The translations under genes and the position numbers were made by a program. 64,000 nucleotides of DNA from Nocardiopsis gilva YIM 90087 (GTDB lineage: Bacteria; Actinomycetota; Actinomycetes; Streptosporangiales; Streptosporangiaceae): the NCBI RefSeq assembly GCF_002263495.1, contig NZ_CP022753.1, positions 4,588,001 through 4,652,000 on the forward strand, given 5' to 3'. Of this stretch, positions 17,562-27,237 are shown piece after piece. The notes beneath the pieces are model-generated. The model was not told where the DNA came from and did not search any database. It was given only the letters and a program-made list of their open reading frames with translations. Numbering within the stretch: the first letter of the stretch is position 1; each line of letters begins with the position of its first letter.

Positions 17562-18334
17562 CACGGCCCTCCCTGGGTTTGCCGAGTGTCCGCGCCGTTC
17601 CTGACGCGCGAGGCGGTGATGCCGACGCTCGACTCGTGGGGCGGCGCCCCGCTCTCCAGCGGCGCCTCCGCCGCAGCAGTGGGGCTTCCCCGGAAGACGA
17701 TCCGGCCGCCTGCCAGCACCGCCACCTCATCACACATGTCCGCGATGTCCGCCATGGCGGACGCGGACAGGATGACCGTGCGGTCGCGCGCCAGGCGGGC
17801 GACGATCACGCGCAGCCGCGCCCGCTGCTCTTCGTCGAGGCCTTCGGCGGGCGCGTCCATCACCAGGATCTCGGGGTCGTGGGCGAGCGCCGCGGCCACC
17901 CCCACGCGGCGGCGCTCGTCAGCGGAGAGAGCGTGGATCCGGCGCCGTTCCCGCCCCGTGAGGCCGACCAGGCCCAACGCGCGTTCGGCGGCGGCGTCGC
18001 ACGCGTCGCGGCCCACGCCGCTCACCCACGCGGTGTAGGCGACGGTGTCGACCACGGTGAGCTCTCGCGCGAGCGTGTAGTTCTGCGGTACGAAGCCGAT
18101 CAACCGCCGGGCGGCACGCCGCCCCGAAGCGCGGGTGAGATCCTGCCCGCCCACAATCAGGCGGCCGCGCTGCGGCCGTTTCAGCGTGGCGATGATCGAC
18201 AATAGCGTCGTCTTGCCCGACCCATTCTCCCCCACCAGTCCAGCGACCCCGGAATGGACCACCCAGGAGGCCCTGTCGAGCACCTTGGATTCCTTGGAGT
18301 AGCTGAATTTCACACCTTCAGCCAGGACCTTCAT
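17561..18334 (-). CDS. ABC transporter ATP-binding protein with degenerate catalytic motifs
   Basis: A 257-residue ABC ATPase with an intact Walker A (VGENGSGKTTLL) and Q-loop (VPQNYTLA). The signature reads LSADERRRVGVAAAL instead of LSGGQ. Walker B reads ILVMDAPAEGLD, with Ala where the catalytic Glu should be, and the switch region ILSASAMADIADM lacks the His. ATP binding is therefore expected but hydrolysis doubtful. ATG 18334 has GGGG upstream; a longer frame to 18406 is less family-like. It is followed by the membrane partner with a one-base overlap. Could be a regulator-type ABC protein or a slow transporter; substrate unknown. Confidence 0.8.
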   Translation of the reverse strand: MKVLAEGVKFSYSKESKVLDRASWVVHSGVAGLVGENGSGKTTLLSIIATLKRPQRGRLIVGGQDLTRASGRRAARRLIGFVPQNYTLARELTVVDTVAYTAWVSGVGRDACDAAAERALGLVGLTGRERRRIHALSADERRRVGVAAALAHDPEILVMDAPAEGLDEEQRARLRVIVARLARDRTVILSASAMADIADMCDEVAVLAGGRIVFRGSPTAAAEAPLESGAPPHESSVGITASRVRNGADTRQTQGGP

Positions 18335-18574
18335 GGAAACCGCCCCTTGTCGATCACCGGTTCGCACCGGATTCGGAAAAGTGCACGGATTCCATTCTAC
18401 GACCACCCGGTTTTGGAGGGACTAGAAAGTGTGAAAGAACTGGACCGGCGATTTCAACAATTGAGCGTTTGTCGAAATGGGGGAATTCTCCTCCGTCGCC
18501 GTCCGCTGGGGACGGGCCGCCTGTGCATCGCGCGGAGAGCCCGTGCACCCGTCCAGGGGTGAGCGCCGCTCCGA

Positions 18575-18769
18575 CTATCTGACGGTCGAGGGCAGGTCGA
18601 AGGTGTCGCAGACCGCGCGCCAGACCTCCTTCGCGCCGATACCGTCGGCGAGGGCCTGCTGCACCGTGCGTGAGCCGAGGGCATCGATGACGTAGTCACG
18701 CGCGAGGCTTTCGGCGTAGGTCTCGCCGAACTGCTCGTACATGCGGTTCCAGAAGTGGGAGAGTCTCAT
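18575..18769 (-). CDS. DUF3046 family protein
   Basis: A 64-residue protein starting MRLSHFWNRMYEQFGETYAE and containing LARDYVIDALGSRTVQQALA and EVWRAVCDTFDLP, which is the complete DUF3046 family. Its function is unknown; in actinobacteria it is regularly encoded beside recA-recX, as it is here, separated only by the small ABC pair. Amphipathic helices, no signal peptide. The same DNA is also open in longer frames, but only this start gives the family protein. Confidence 0.88.
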   Translation of the reverse strand: MRLSHFWNRMYEQFGETYAESLARDYVIDALGSRTVQQALADGIGAKEVWRAVCDTFDLPSTVR

Positions 18770-18874
18770 CCCCACCAGTATCGGGGTCGGCACGCGTGGT
18801 GTCGATTCGCAGCTGGGAGCCGCCGCGCGGAGGGCCACCGCGGTTTCGTCGCCGGCCCGATGCACACTGGGGCC

Positions 18875-21800
18875 ATGAGCTCCGATCCGGACCGTGCGGG
18901 CGGCCGCGACGCGCTGGCCCGCTTCTCGCCCGCCACGCGGGCCTGGTTTCGCGACGCGTTCCCCGCCGGAGCGACTCCGGCGCAGGAGGGTGCCTGGGAG
19001 GCGATCGCCGGAGGCGAGAACACCCTGGTGATCGCGCCCACCGGGTCGGGCAAGACGCTGTCGGCGTTCCTGTGGGCGCTGGACCGCTTGGCCGAGGCGC
19101 CCGAGGCGTCGCCGGACCGGGCGCGGCGGTGCCGCGTGCTCTACGTCTCCCCGCTGAAGGCGCTGGCCGTGGACATCGAGCGCAACCTGCGGGCGCCGCT
19201 GTCGGGCATCCGGCGCGCCGCCGAGCGGACGGGCGAGCGCGTGCCGGAGATCTCCGTGGGCGTGCGCACCGGCGACACCCCCGCGGCCGAGCGCCGCAAG
19301 ATCGCCACCGCGCCGCCCGACATCCTCATCACCACGCCGGAATCCCTGTTCCTGATGCTCACCTCGCAGGCGCGCGGCGGCCTGGGCGGGGTCGAGACGG
19401 TGATCGTGGACGAGGTGCACGCCCTGGCCGGCACCAAGCGCGGCGCCCACCTGGCCCTGAGCCTGGAACGGCTGGACGAGCTGCTGGACCGGCCCGCCCA
19501 GCGCATCGGACTGTCCGCCACGGTCCGCCCCGCCGCGGAGGTCGCGTCGTTCCTGGGCGGCGCCCACGCGGCGGCCATCGTCGCCCCGCCGAACCGGCCC
19601 CACCTGGACCTGCGGATCTCCGTCCCGGTCGAGGACATGACGGAGCTGGAGGCCACCGTCGACCCGTCACGTGCCGACGACACCGCGGCCAAGGCGCGCA
19701 CCTCGGTCTGGCCGCACGTGGAGGAGAAGGTCCTCGACCTCGTGGAGCGGCACCGGTCGTCGATCGTCTTCACCAACTCCCGTCGCGTGGCGGAGCGGTT
19801 GTGCGCGCGGCTCAACGAACTCGCGACAGAACGCGCGAACGAACGGCCCCTGCCCCCGGACGCGATCGCGGCCGAGATCTCCGGACAGTCCGGGCAGAGC
19901 CGGGGCTCCGAGGCGGTGATCGCACGGGCGCACCACGGGTCGGTGTCCAAGAGCGAACGCGCGATGATCGAGGACGATCTGAAGGAGGGGCGGCTGCCCT
20001 GCGTGGTGGCCACCTCCAGCCTGGAGCTGGGCATCGACATGGGCGCGGTCGACCTGGTGATCCAGGTGGAGTCGCCGCCCTCGGTCGCCAGTGGCCTGCA
20101 GCGCGTCGGACGCGCCGGGCACCACGTCGGCGAGGTCTCCCAGGGCGTGCTGTTCCCCAAGTTCCGCGGTGACCTGCTGGCCACCACGGTGGTGGCGGAA
20201 CGCATGCGGTCCGGGGCGATCGAAGAGCTGCGCATGCCCCGCAACCCGCTCGACGTGCTCGCCCAGCAGATCGTGGCGATGGCCGCGATGGACGAGTGGG
20301 CGGTAGCGGACATCGCGGCGCTCGCCCGGCGCGCCGCCCCATTCGCGTCACTGCCGGACTCGGCGCTGTCCGGCGTGCTGGACATGCTGTCCGGCCGCTA
20401 CCCGTCCGACGAGTTCGCCGAGCTGCGCCCGCGCCTCGTGTGGGACCGGGAGGCGGGGACCGTCAAGGGCCGACCGGGCGCGCAGCGGCTGGCCGTGGTC
20501 AGCGGCGGGACGATCCCCGACCGCGGCACCTATGCGGTCCACCTCGCCGACGGAACCGCGACACCGGGCACCCCGGCCCCGGACGACAGCGGGCGGCGGG
20601 CGCGCGGGGCCGGTCCCACCCGCGTGGGCGAGCTCGACGAGGAGATGGTCTATGAGTCGCGCGTCGGCGACGTGTTCGTCCTCGGCGCGAGCGCGTGGCG
20701 CATCGAGGGCATCACCGCCGACCGGGTGCTGGTCTCCCCCGCGCCGGGCCGCCCCGGACGGCTGCCGTTCTGGAAGGCCGACGCGATGGGGCGGCCGCTG
20801 GAGCTGGGCCGAGCGATCGGCGCGCTGACGCGGGAGCTCGGCGGGATGGACGCCCCGGCCGCGCTGGAGCGCGCCCAGGCGGCCGGACTGGACGCGTGGG
20901 CCGCCGCGAACCTCGTCTCCTACCTGGAGGACCAGCGCGAGGCCACCGGCCACGTCCCCGATGACCGCACGATCGTGGTCGAGCGCTTCCGCGACGAGCT
21001 GGGCGACTGGCGGGCGGTCGTCCACTCGCCGCTGGGCGCCCGCGTGCACGCGCCGTGGGCGCTGGTGATCGGCGCGCGGCTGCGGGAGCGCTACGGCCTG
21101 GACGCGCAGGTGGCGCACGATGACGACGGCATCGTGCTGCGGCTGCCGGACGTGGAGGAGGCGGTGGACCAGGGCGGGGGGACCACCGCCGCCGGTGGGT
21201 CGAGGGGCACCGGCCGGAGCACGCGGGCGCGCCGGTCGGGGATGCTGCCGGAACTGCTGACCCTGCATCCCGACGAAACCGAGAACGCGGTCACGGCTGA
21301 GGTCGGCTCCTCGGCCCTGTTCTCGGCCCGGTTCCGGGAGTGCGCGAGCCGGGCGCTGCTGCTGCCCCGCCAACGGCCGGGGCGGCGCATGCCGCTGTGG
21401 CAGCAGCGGCATCGGTCGGCACAGCTGCTGGCGGTGGCCAGCCAATTCGGGTCGTTCCCCATCGTGCTGGAGGCCGTGCGGGAGTGCCTGCGCGATGTGT
21501 TCGACGTGCCGGGGCTGACCGAGCTGATGTCCGACATCGAGGCGCGGCGCGTGCGCGTCGTGGAGGTCGAGACGCAGCGAGCGTCCCCCTTCGCGCAGTC
21601 CCTGCTGCTCGGCTACACGGCCGCGTTCCTCTATGAGGGGGACGCACCGCTGGCCGAGCTGAAAGCGCAGGCCCTGACACTGGACTCCGCCCTGCTCGCG
21701 GACCTGATCGGCCAGGCCGACCTGCGGGAGCTGCTGGATCCGGACGTCGTCGCGGAGCTGGACGCGCGGCTCCAGCGGCTCACCGCCGAGCGGCGGGTGC

Positions 21801-23785
21801 GGCCGGACGACGGTGTGGAGGGCATGGCCGACCTGCTGCGCGAGCTGGGACCGCTGAGCACGGACGAGGCACGGGCGCGTACCGCAGCGGAGCCGGAGGG
21901 CTGGCTGTCCGATCTGGAAGGTCAGCGGCGCGCGATCCGGGTGCGGGTGGCCGGAGAGGAGCGCTGGGCGGCGGTCGAGGACGCCGCGCGGCTGCGCGAC
22001 GCGCTCGGCGTGGAGCTGCCCCCGTGGCTGGCGGCGCCAGAAAGCGACGGCACGGCCGCCGACGCGTTCGCGGGAACGGCCGAGGCGTTCACCGAACCGG
22101 TCGCCGACCCACTGGCCGACCTGGTGTCGCGCTACGCGCGCACGCACGGCCCGTTCACCGCGGACGACGTCGCCGCGCGGTTCGGCCTCGGCCGCTCGGT
22201 GGTGCTGGACACCCTGCGTCGCCTGGGCACCGGCGGCCGGGTCCTGGAGGGCGAGTTCCGGCCGGGTGGGCAGGGGACCGAATGGTGCGACGCCGATGTG
22301 CTGCGCCGGTTGCGGCGAAGCTCGATCAGCCGGTTGCGCCGCGAGGTGGAACCGGTCCCGCCGCGGGCGCTGGCCCGCTTCGTGCCCGCGTGGCAGCACG
22401 TCGGCCCGATCACCGGCGCGTCCGCGCCCAGCACGCCCGGCAGGACCGGCCCCGTCGCGCGGCGCCGGCTGCGCGGCCCGGACGCGGTGTTCACCGCGGT
22501 GGAGTCGCTGCGCGGCGCACCCGTCCCGGCGTCGGCGCTGGAGTCTCTGGTGCTGCCCGCTCGGGTCGAGGGCTACGTCCCCGCCATGCTGGACGAACTG
22601 ACCCAGGCCGGTGAGGTGGTCTGGGCGGGCGCCGGAGGGATCACCTCGGGAGGCGGCACGGCGCGCGCCGCCCGTTCCGGTGGCGGGGGACGGCCGGGCG
22701 CTCCGTCGCCCGTGTCCGACGGCTGGCTGTGCCTCCTGCCCGCGGACGAGGCCGACACCCTGCTCCCGGAGCGGTCCGACATCGACCTCTCCCCGACGCA
22801 CGAAGCCGTGCTGGAGACACTGCGGGACGGCGGCGCCCTGTTCTTCCGAGACATCGCCGACCGGGTGATGAAGCGCGAGGGGGTCGCGGCGGTCTCCGAC
22901 GCGGGGCTGGTCGCCGCGCTGTGGGACCTGGCGTGGGGCGGGTGGATCACGAACGACACTCTGGCACCGCTGCGCTCCCTACTCGGTTCGGGCGGCACGA
23001 CCCACCGCAGCCGCTCCCGGCGCCCCGTCCTGCCCACACGGACCGGGCCGCCGACGGTCGCGGGCCGCTGGTCAACGCTGCCCGACCGGGAGGGCGACCC
23101 GACGCTCCGGGGGCACGCGGGGGTGGCGGCCCTGCTGGACCGCTACGGCGTGGTGACCCGGGGACCCGTTGTGGCCGAGCAGGAGCGCCGGGGCGACCGG
23201 CGCGGGAACGGGGGCGGCCAGCGCAGAGCGGGCGGGTTCAGCGCGGTCTACCCCGTCCTCCGCGCCTTCGAGGAGGCGGGCAAGGCACGCCGCGGCTACT
23301 TCGTCGACGGTCTCGGCGCCGCCCAGTTCGCCCTCCCCGGAGCCGTCGACCGCCTGCGCTCCGTCGGACCCCCGGCTGACAGGGGCACCGACGCGAGCGC
23401 CGACACGACCACCGTCCAGGAGCCGGCCCTGGTCCTCGCCGCCGCCGACCCGGCCAACGTGTACGGCGCGGCCCTGCCCTGGCCGGAGACGCCGGAATCC
23501 GGAGCCCGGCCCGGCAGGAAGGCGGGCGCACTGGTGGTCCTCGACAACGGCGCCCTGACCCTCTACCTGGAGCGGGGCGGCCGAACGGTCCTCACCTTCG
23601 GCTCCGACGTTCCGACCCTCACCCGCGCGGCATCGGCACTCGCCGACCTCATCCATACCGGGTGCCTGTCCACCCTGACCGTCGAACGCGCCGACGGAGA
23701 ACCGGTCTTCGGCACGCCGCTCGACTCCGCCCTGACCTCCGCTGGGTTCCACCCCACCCCCAAGGGGCTGCGCCTGAGGTCGTGA
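18875..23785 (+). CDS. lhr: Lhr, large superfamily 2 DNA helicase
   Basis: A 1,636-residue ATP-dependent helicase of the Lhr family (DNA repair in mycobacteria). The N-terminal helicase core has Walker A APTGSGKTLSAF, DEVH box VIVDEVHALAG, motif III LSATVRP, SSLELGIDMGAVD (motif V) and LQRVGRAGHH (motif VI). After it come the winged-helix and Lhr-core domains, with DLREEL-like text around residues 900-1000, then a long C-terminal region rich in Gly/Arg linkers. ATG 18875 has GGGG close upstream; an ATG at 18860 is a weaker option. Long open frames on the opposite strand through this gene are compositional shadows. Transcribed divergently from DUF3046. Confidence 0.94.
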   Translation: MSSDPDRAGGRDALARFSPATRAWFRDAFPAGATPAQEGAWEAIAGGENTLVIAPTGSGKTLSAFLWALDRLAEAPEASPDRARRCRVLYVSPLKALAVDIERNLRAPLSGIRRAAERTGERVPEISVGVRTGDTPAAERRKIATAPPDILITTPESLFLMLTSQARGGLGGVETVIVDEVHALAGTKRGAHLALSLERLDELLDRPAQRIGLSATVRPAAEVASFLGGAHAAAIVAPPNRPHLDLRISVPVEDMTELEATVDPSRADDTAAKARTSVWPHVEEKVLDLVERHRSSIVFTNSRRVAERLCARLNELATERANERPLPPDAIAAEISGQSGQSRGSEAVIARAHHGSVSKSERAMIEDDLKEGRLPCVVATSSLELGIDMGAVDLVIQVESPPSVASGLQRVGRAGHHVGEVSQGVLFPKFRGDLLATTVVAERMRSGAIEELRMPRNPLDVLAQQIVAMAAMDEWAVADIAALARRAAPFASLPDSALSGVLDMLSGRYPSDEFAELRPRLVWDREAGTVKGRPGAQRLAVVSGGTIPDRGTYAVHLADGTATPGTPAPDDSGRRARGAGPTRVGELDEEMVYESRVGDVFVLGASAWRIEGITADRVLVSPAPGRPGRLPFWKADAMGRPLELGRAIGALTRELGGMDAPAALERAQAAGLDAWAAANLVSYLEDQREATGHVPDDRTIVVERFRDELGDWRAVVHSPLGARVHAPWALVIGARLRERYGLDAQVAHDDDGIVLRLPDVEEAVDQGGGTTAAGGSRGTGRSTRARRSGMLPELLTLHPDETENAVTAEVGSSALFSARFRECASRALLLPRQRPGRRMPLWQQRHRSAQLLAVASQFGSFPIVLEAVRECLRDVFDVPGLTELMSDIEARRVRVVEVETQRASPFAQSLLLGYTAAFLYEGDAPLAELKAQALTLDSALLADLIGQADLRELLDPDVVAELDARLQRLTAERRVRPDDGVEGMADLLRELGPLSTDEARARTAAEPEGWLSDLEGQRRAIRVRVAGEERWAAVEDAARLRDALGVELPPWLAAPESDGTAADAFAGTAEAFTEPVADPLADLVSRYARTHGPFTADDVAARFGLGRSVVLDTLRRLGTGGRVLEGEFRPGGQGTEWCDADVLRRLRRSSISRLRREVEPVPPRALARFVPAWQHVGPITGASAPSTPGRTGPVARRRLRGPDAVFTAVESLRGAPVPASALESLVLPARVEGYVPAMLDELTQAGEVVWAGAGGITSGGGTARAARSGGGGRPGAPSPVSDGWLCLLPADEADTLLPERSDIDLSPTHEAVLETLRDGGALFFRDIADRVMKREGVAAVSDAGLVAALWDLAWGGWITNDTLAPLRSLLGSGGTTHRSRSRRPVLPTRTGPPTVAGRWSTLPDREGDPTLRGHAGVAALLDRYGVVTRGPVVAEQERRGDRRGNGGGQRRAGGFSAVYPVLRAFEEAGKARRGYFVDGLGAAQFALPGAVDRLRSVGPPADRGTDASADTTTVQEPALVLAAADPANVYGAALPWPETPESGARPGRKAGALVVLDNGALTLYLERGGRTVLTFGSDVPTLTRAASALADLIHTGCLSTLTVERADGEPVFGTPLDSALTSAGFHPTPKGLRLRS

Positions 23786-23811
23786 GTAGCCCGGAAGGAG
23801 GAGGCCGCTGG

Positions 23812-24277
23812 GTCTGCTGGGCGGCCTTGTCGGCGTTCGTCTTTCCGGTGTTCGGTGGTGAAAAGCGGCACCGAGGGCGGAGGGGTGGGGCGCGCCGGTC
23901 CCGTGGCGGGTGCAGCGAGGCCGGGGTAGCTCCGGCGGCCCGCACCGCCGGGCACCTCCCCGGTGGAGCGGGAAAGGCGGAAGCGCCGGTTATGCCCGTT
24001 TTGGCACAAGTTCTCTGCGATGATCATGGGAATTCATACGACAAAACGGACAGAATCAGAGGAATTCCCATGATCATCGGTGGAGGAGGCCCGCAGCAGG
24101 GCGATCCTCCCGCATCGCGGAAGCACCTTCACGCGCAGCGAGAGGAGCCTCGCACGCCGCGAACCGGGCCCGCCGTACCCCTTAGGGGACCGGCGCCCCA
24201 GCACCCCTCCGCCCTCGGTGCCGCTTTTCACCACCGAACACCGGAAAGACGAACGCCGACAAGGCCGCCCAGCAGAC
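23812..24277. mobile_element. Noncoding 466-bp element with 76-bp terminal inverted repeats (MITE-like)
   Basis: Bases 23812-23887 are exactly repeated in inverted orientation at 24202-24277 (76 of 76). Between them lie 314 bases with no credible gene and, at the centre, an independent 18-bp perfect inverted repeat (24018-24035 with 24062-24079) around an AT-richer 26-base loop. Next to the arms the two sides diverge by a small indel, so they were once longer. No obvious target duplication was found. The layout (long terminal repeats, no transposase) resembles a non-autonomous transposon relic, but a very large RNA hairpin element is possible. It fills the whole gap between lhr and the ROK gene (23786-24357). 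Confidence 0.65.
24018..24079. repeat. Central 18-bp inverted repeat inside the 466-bp element
   Basis: CGATGATCATGGGAATTC (24018-24035) is followed after 26 bases by its exact reverse complement (24062-24079). Each arm itself contains the palindromes TGATCA and GAATTC. The loop is much richer in A than its surroundings. Confidence 0.85.
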
Positions 24278-24357
24278 GTGATGCCCCAGCAGAGCGCCAT
24301 CGTTTCGGTGGGCGCGGACCACGCGCGACCGCTCCCCCACTCTCCCCGCCGCGCTCG

Positions 24358-25606
24358 CTACGAGCGCGGGGGCGCGAGGGTGGAGGAGAAGACCTCCTCG
24401 CGGGCCTGCTGGAGGGCCGACAGGAGGGCGCCGCGGAGGACGGGGCTGTCCACGCGGCCGATGTCGACCTTGGGGGCGTTGGGGCCGATCCGGGTGGTGG
24501 CGTCGGCGACGCGCCGGGCGAGGTCCGCGCCGACGGCCTGGGCCATCTCGCCGCCGAGGACCACGAGCCCGGGGTCGAGGACGACGCACACCGACGCCAC
24601 GCCCCGGGCGACGCGCTCGGCAACCTCGTCAAGGAAGGCCTCTCCCCGGGCCGGCCTCGCGTGCGGAGGCGAGGGCCGCGGTGACGTCGGCGGCGTCGCC
24701 GTGGTTGACGTCGGTTCCGGCGAATCCGTGTTCGGCGGCGAGTTCGATGATCGCCTGCGCGCCCACCAGCGCCTGGAAGCCGTGGGCGAGCGAGGGTCTG
24801 CCATAGGCCGTGCGCAGCGACTGGTAGCCGCCGGGGAGGCCGACGTCGTCGGGGAGCGGCGCGCCGGGGACGGGCAGGTAGCCGATCTCGCCCGCGCCGC
24901 CCGAGAACCCGGTGTGGATCCGGTCGTCGAGCACGATCGCCATGCCGACGCCACCGCCGCTGCCGAGCCAGATGAGGACGAAGTCCGAGGTGTCCTCGGC
25001 CGCCCCCTCGGCGTGCTCGGCCAGCGCGGCGAGGTTGACGTCGTTCTGTATCGTCACCGCGCTGCGCAGGTCCGCCCGCAGGCGCTCCAGCACGCCCTCG
25101 TGCCAGGCGTGCAGGTCGAAGGAGAAGCGGACGTCGCCGCTGCGCGGGTCCACCACGCCCGGCGTGCCGATGATGCAGGCGCTGAGCCGGTCCTGCGGGA
25201 TGTCCGCGCCCTCCAGCAGCTTCAGGACGGTGGTGTGCACGAGTTCGACGGGGTCGGGGGCGTCCGTCGGGTCGATGCTGATCTCCCCGACGACCTGGCC
25301 GGTGATGTCGGCGACGGCCGCACTCACCCCGGTGGCGCTCACGTCCAGGGCGGCCACGTACGCGCTGGAGGGCACCACGGCGTACAGGGCGGCGTTGGGG
25401 CCCCGGCCGCCCGCCTGGCTGCCCACGACGTGCACCAGCTCGCGCTCCTCCAGTCGGGAGAGCAGCTGGGAGGCGGTCACCTTGGACAGTCCGGTCTCGC
25501 GTCCGAGCTGGGTGCGGGTCATCGGCCCCGAGGCCAGCAGCAGCTCCAGAGCGGCGCGGTCGTTGAGTTGCCGCAGCAGCCGCGGAGTCCCTGGGCGTCG
25601 AGACAT
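24358..25606 (-). CDS. ROK-family transcriptional regulator (one apparent frameshift near 24644-24653)
   Basis: Predicted sugar-responsive repressor of the divergent transporter operon. It has an N-terminal winged helix (MTRTQLGRETGLSKVTASQL) followed by a ROK sugar-kinase fold (VAALDVSATGVSAAVADITG, IIGTPGVVDPRSG, IQNDVNLAALAEHAEG, GFSGGAGEIGYLPV). The usual ROK zinc-binding Cys cluster is absent. The frame from 25606 ends at 24629, but the family's C-terminus (AFLDEVAERVARGVASVCVV and VVLGGEMAQAVG) continues in another frame to 24358. One extra base in a CCCCGGGCC stretch explains this and is probably a sequence error. Expected full length about 415 residues. Confidence 0.82.
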
Positions 25607-25631
25607 AACCGTGATACTCCATTCCCTATTT

Positions 25632-25657
25632 ATTAGGAAACTTTCTTGTTAATTTAG
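25632..25657. promoter_or_regulatory. Candidate ROK operator
   Basis: ATTAGGAAACTTTCTTGTTA is an imperfect palindrome in an AT-rich island just upstream of the ROK start and in the divergent promoter region of the transporter operon. ROK repressors of actinobacteria typically bind TTAG-GAAA-TTTC type palindromes, so auto- and transporter control from this site is plausible. Confidence 0.5.
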
Positions 25658-25872
25658 CGGCCAACCCACAAGAGGCACGTCCCCACACACCATCAACGGG
25701 ACGCTGCGGCAGCAGCCGGACCAGGTGGACCGGTGTACGTGCTATCTCAGCACACCCCGCACAAATGACGAAGCCCGCGTCACGCGTTCGCAGCCGGCCC
25801 CGAGATGTATCAGGGGCGTCTCGTCCGACGCAACACGTCGTCGGCGCGGTGACGCGCGAAGGGAGAATTCTG

Positions 25873-27147
25873 GTGAGGTTCCCGAAGATCACGGCCGCCG
25901 CATCGGCCGTCCTGATGCTCACCGCGGCTTGCGGTGGCGGCGGAGGCAGCGACACCGGTGCCGCGGACTCGATCGAGATCTGGCGGATGGGAGACGCCAG
26001 TGAGGCGCAGAACGAGTTCATGGACTCGGTGACCAAGGAGTTCCAGGAGCAGTACCCGGACACCGAGGTCGAGATCCAGTGGATCCCGTGGGACGAATTC
26101 TCCCAGCGCTTCCAGACCGCCATGGTCAGCGACGGCCCCGATGTCGTCGAGATCGGCAACGACCAGGTGCGGACCTGGGCAGAGGCCGAGGCGCTCTACG
26201 ACGTCTCCGAGTACGCCGAGAAGTGGGAGAACCGCGACGATTTCCTCGAGGGCGCCTACGCCAACGGCACCTTCGACGACGCGCAGTACAGCGTCCCGTG
26301 GTACAGCGGCGTCCGCGCCCTCTGGTACCGCTCCGACTGGCTGGAGGACATCGGCAAGGAGCCGCCGACGACCTGGGAGGAGCTGCGCGAGGTCGCCACG
26401 GCCATCAAGGAGGAGAAGGACGCGGTCGGCTTCGCCGCCCCGACCGACTTCATGAACGGCATCGCCAGCTTCGTGTGGAGCGCCGACGGCGAGTTCGCGA
26501 CCAAGGACGGCGACAAGTGGACCGGCCAGCTGGACTCCAAGGAGACCAGAGAGGCCCTGGAGTTCTACGCCGACCTCACCAAGGACGGGATCTCCCCCGA
26601 GGCGTGCGTCGGGCTGAACGAGGTCGACTGCGCCCACGCCGACTTCGCCAACGGCAAGCTCGGCATGTTCATCGACGGTCCCTGGGCCAAGCAGCAGATA
26701 TCCGGCATCAACGACGAGGGTGTCGAGCACTGGGCCACCGCCCCGATCCCGGGCGAGGACGGCATCGCCCCGGCCTTCGGCGGCGGCTCCGACCTCGCGG
26801 TCTGGGGGACCACCGAGCACCCCGAGGTGGCCTTCGACTACATCAAGGTGCTGGACAGCAAGGAGAACGCGCTCGCCTACAACGAGGTCTCCTCGATGTT
26901 CCCCGCCTACACCGACCTGCTGGAGAGCGACACCTTCTCCAAGGACCCGATCCTGGCCGGGGCAGCGAAGCAGGCCACCGGTGACCTGCGGCTCTTCCCC
27001 GACACCGCCAACTGGGGCCACGTCCAGTGGGAGCTGGCCACCGTCCAGACCGCAGTCCGCCGACTCGCGGACGGCGAGGACGCCGACAAGGTCCTGCCCG
27101 AGCTCAACGGTGAACTCACCGATGCGCTCAACCGGTCCGAGGAGTGA
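25873..27147 (+). CDS. Extracellular solute-binding lipoprotein of a sugar ABC importer
   Basis: Binding protein of the type 1 carbohydrate family (424 residues). GTG 25873, preceded by GAAGGGAGA, starts a lipoprotein signal VRFPKITAAASAVLM with lipobox LTAACGG; an upstream in-frame ATG would put 36 extra residues before the signal and is rejected. The mature part has SIEIWRMGDASEAQNEFMDS, VVEIGNDQVRTWAEAEALYD and the late GKLGMFIDGPWAKQQ, typical of maltose/chitobiose-class binders. Two Cys (EACVGLNEVDCAHAD) flank a short loop, probably a disulfide. First gene of the operon under the ROK repressor; the family 3 glycosidase downstream suggests an amino-sugar or beta-linked disaccharide ligand. 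Confidence 0.9.
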   Translation: MRFPKITAAASAVLMLTAACGGGGGSDTGAADSIEIWRMGDASEAQNEFMDSVTKEFQEQYPDTEVEIQWIPWDEFSQRFQTAMVSDGPDVVEIGNDQVRTWAEAEALYDVSEYAEKWENRDDFLEGAYANGTFDDAQYSVPWYSGVRALWYRSDWLEDIGKEPPTTWEELREVATAIKEEKDAVGFAAPTDFMNGIASFVWSADGEFATKDGDKWTGQLDSKETREALEFYADLTKDGISPEACVGLNEVDCAHADFANGKLGMFIDGPWAKQQISGINDEGVEHWATAPIPGEDGIAPAFGGGSDLAVWGTTEHPEVAFDYIKVLDSKENALAYNEVSSMFPAYTDLLESDTFSKDPILAGAAKQATGDLRLFPDTANWGHVQWELATVQTAVRRLADGEDADKVLPELNGELTDALNRSEE

Positions 27148-27177
27148 GCTGACCGCCGCGTGAGTTGACCGCGCAGC

Positions 27178-27211
27178 GGGCGGCCACCGGTCCACCGACC
27201 GGTGGCCGCCC
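27178..27211 (+). terminator. Strong stem-loop between binding protein and first permease
   Basis: GGGCGGCCACCGGT (27178-27191) pairs perfectly with 27198-27211 around a six-base loop. It lies 30 bases after the binding-protein stop and 26 before the permease ATG, with no U-tract; expected to protect the upstream message and reduce permease expression. Confidence 0.7.
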
Positions 27212-27237
27212 TCGACGAACCGAGTGAAGAGCGCCCC

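Noticed and set aside
20348-22801. 817-codon antisense frame inside lhr
   Set aside because: No domain recognised, low-complexity Arg/Gln/His-rich; a shadow of the GC-biased third codon positions of lhr.
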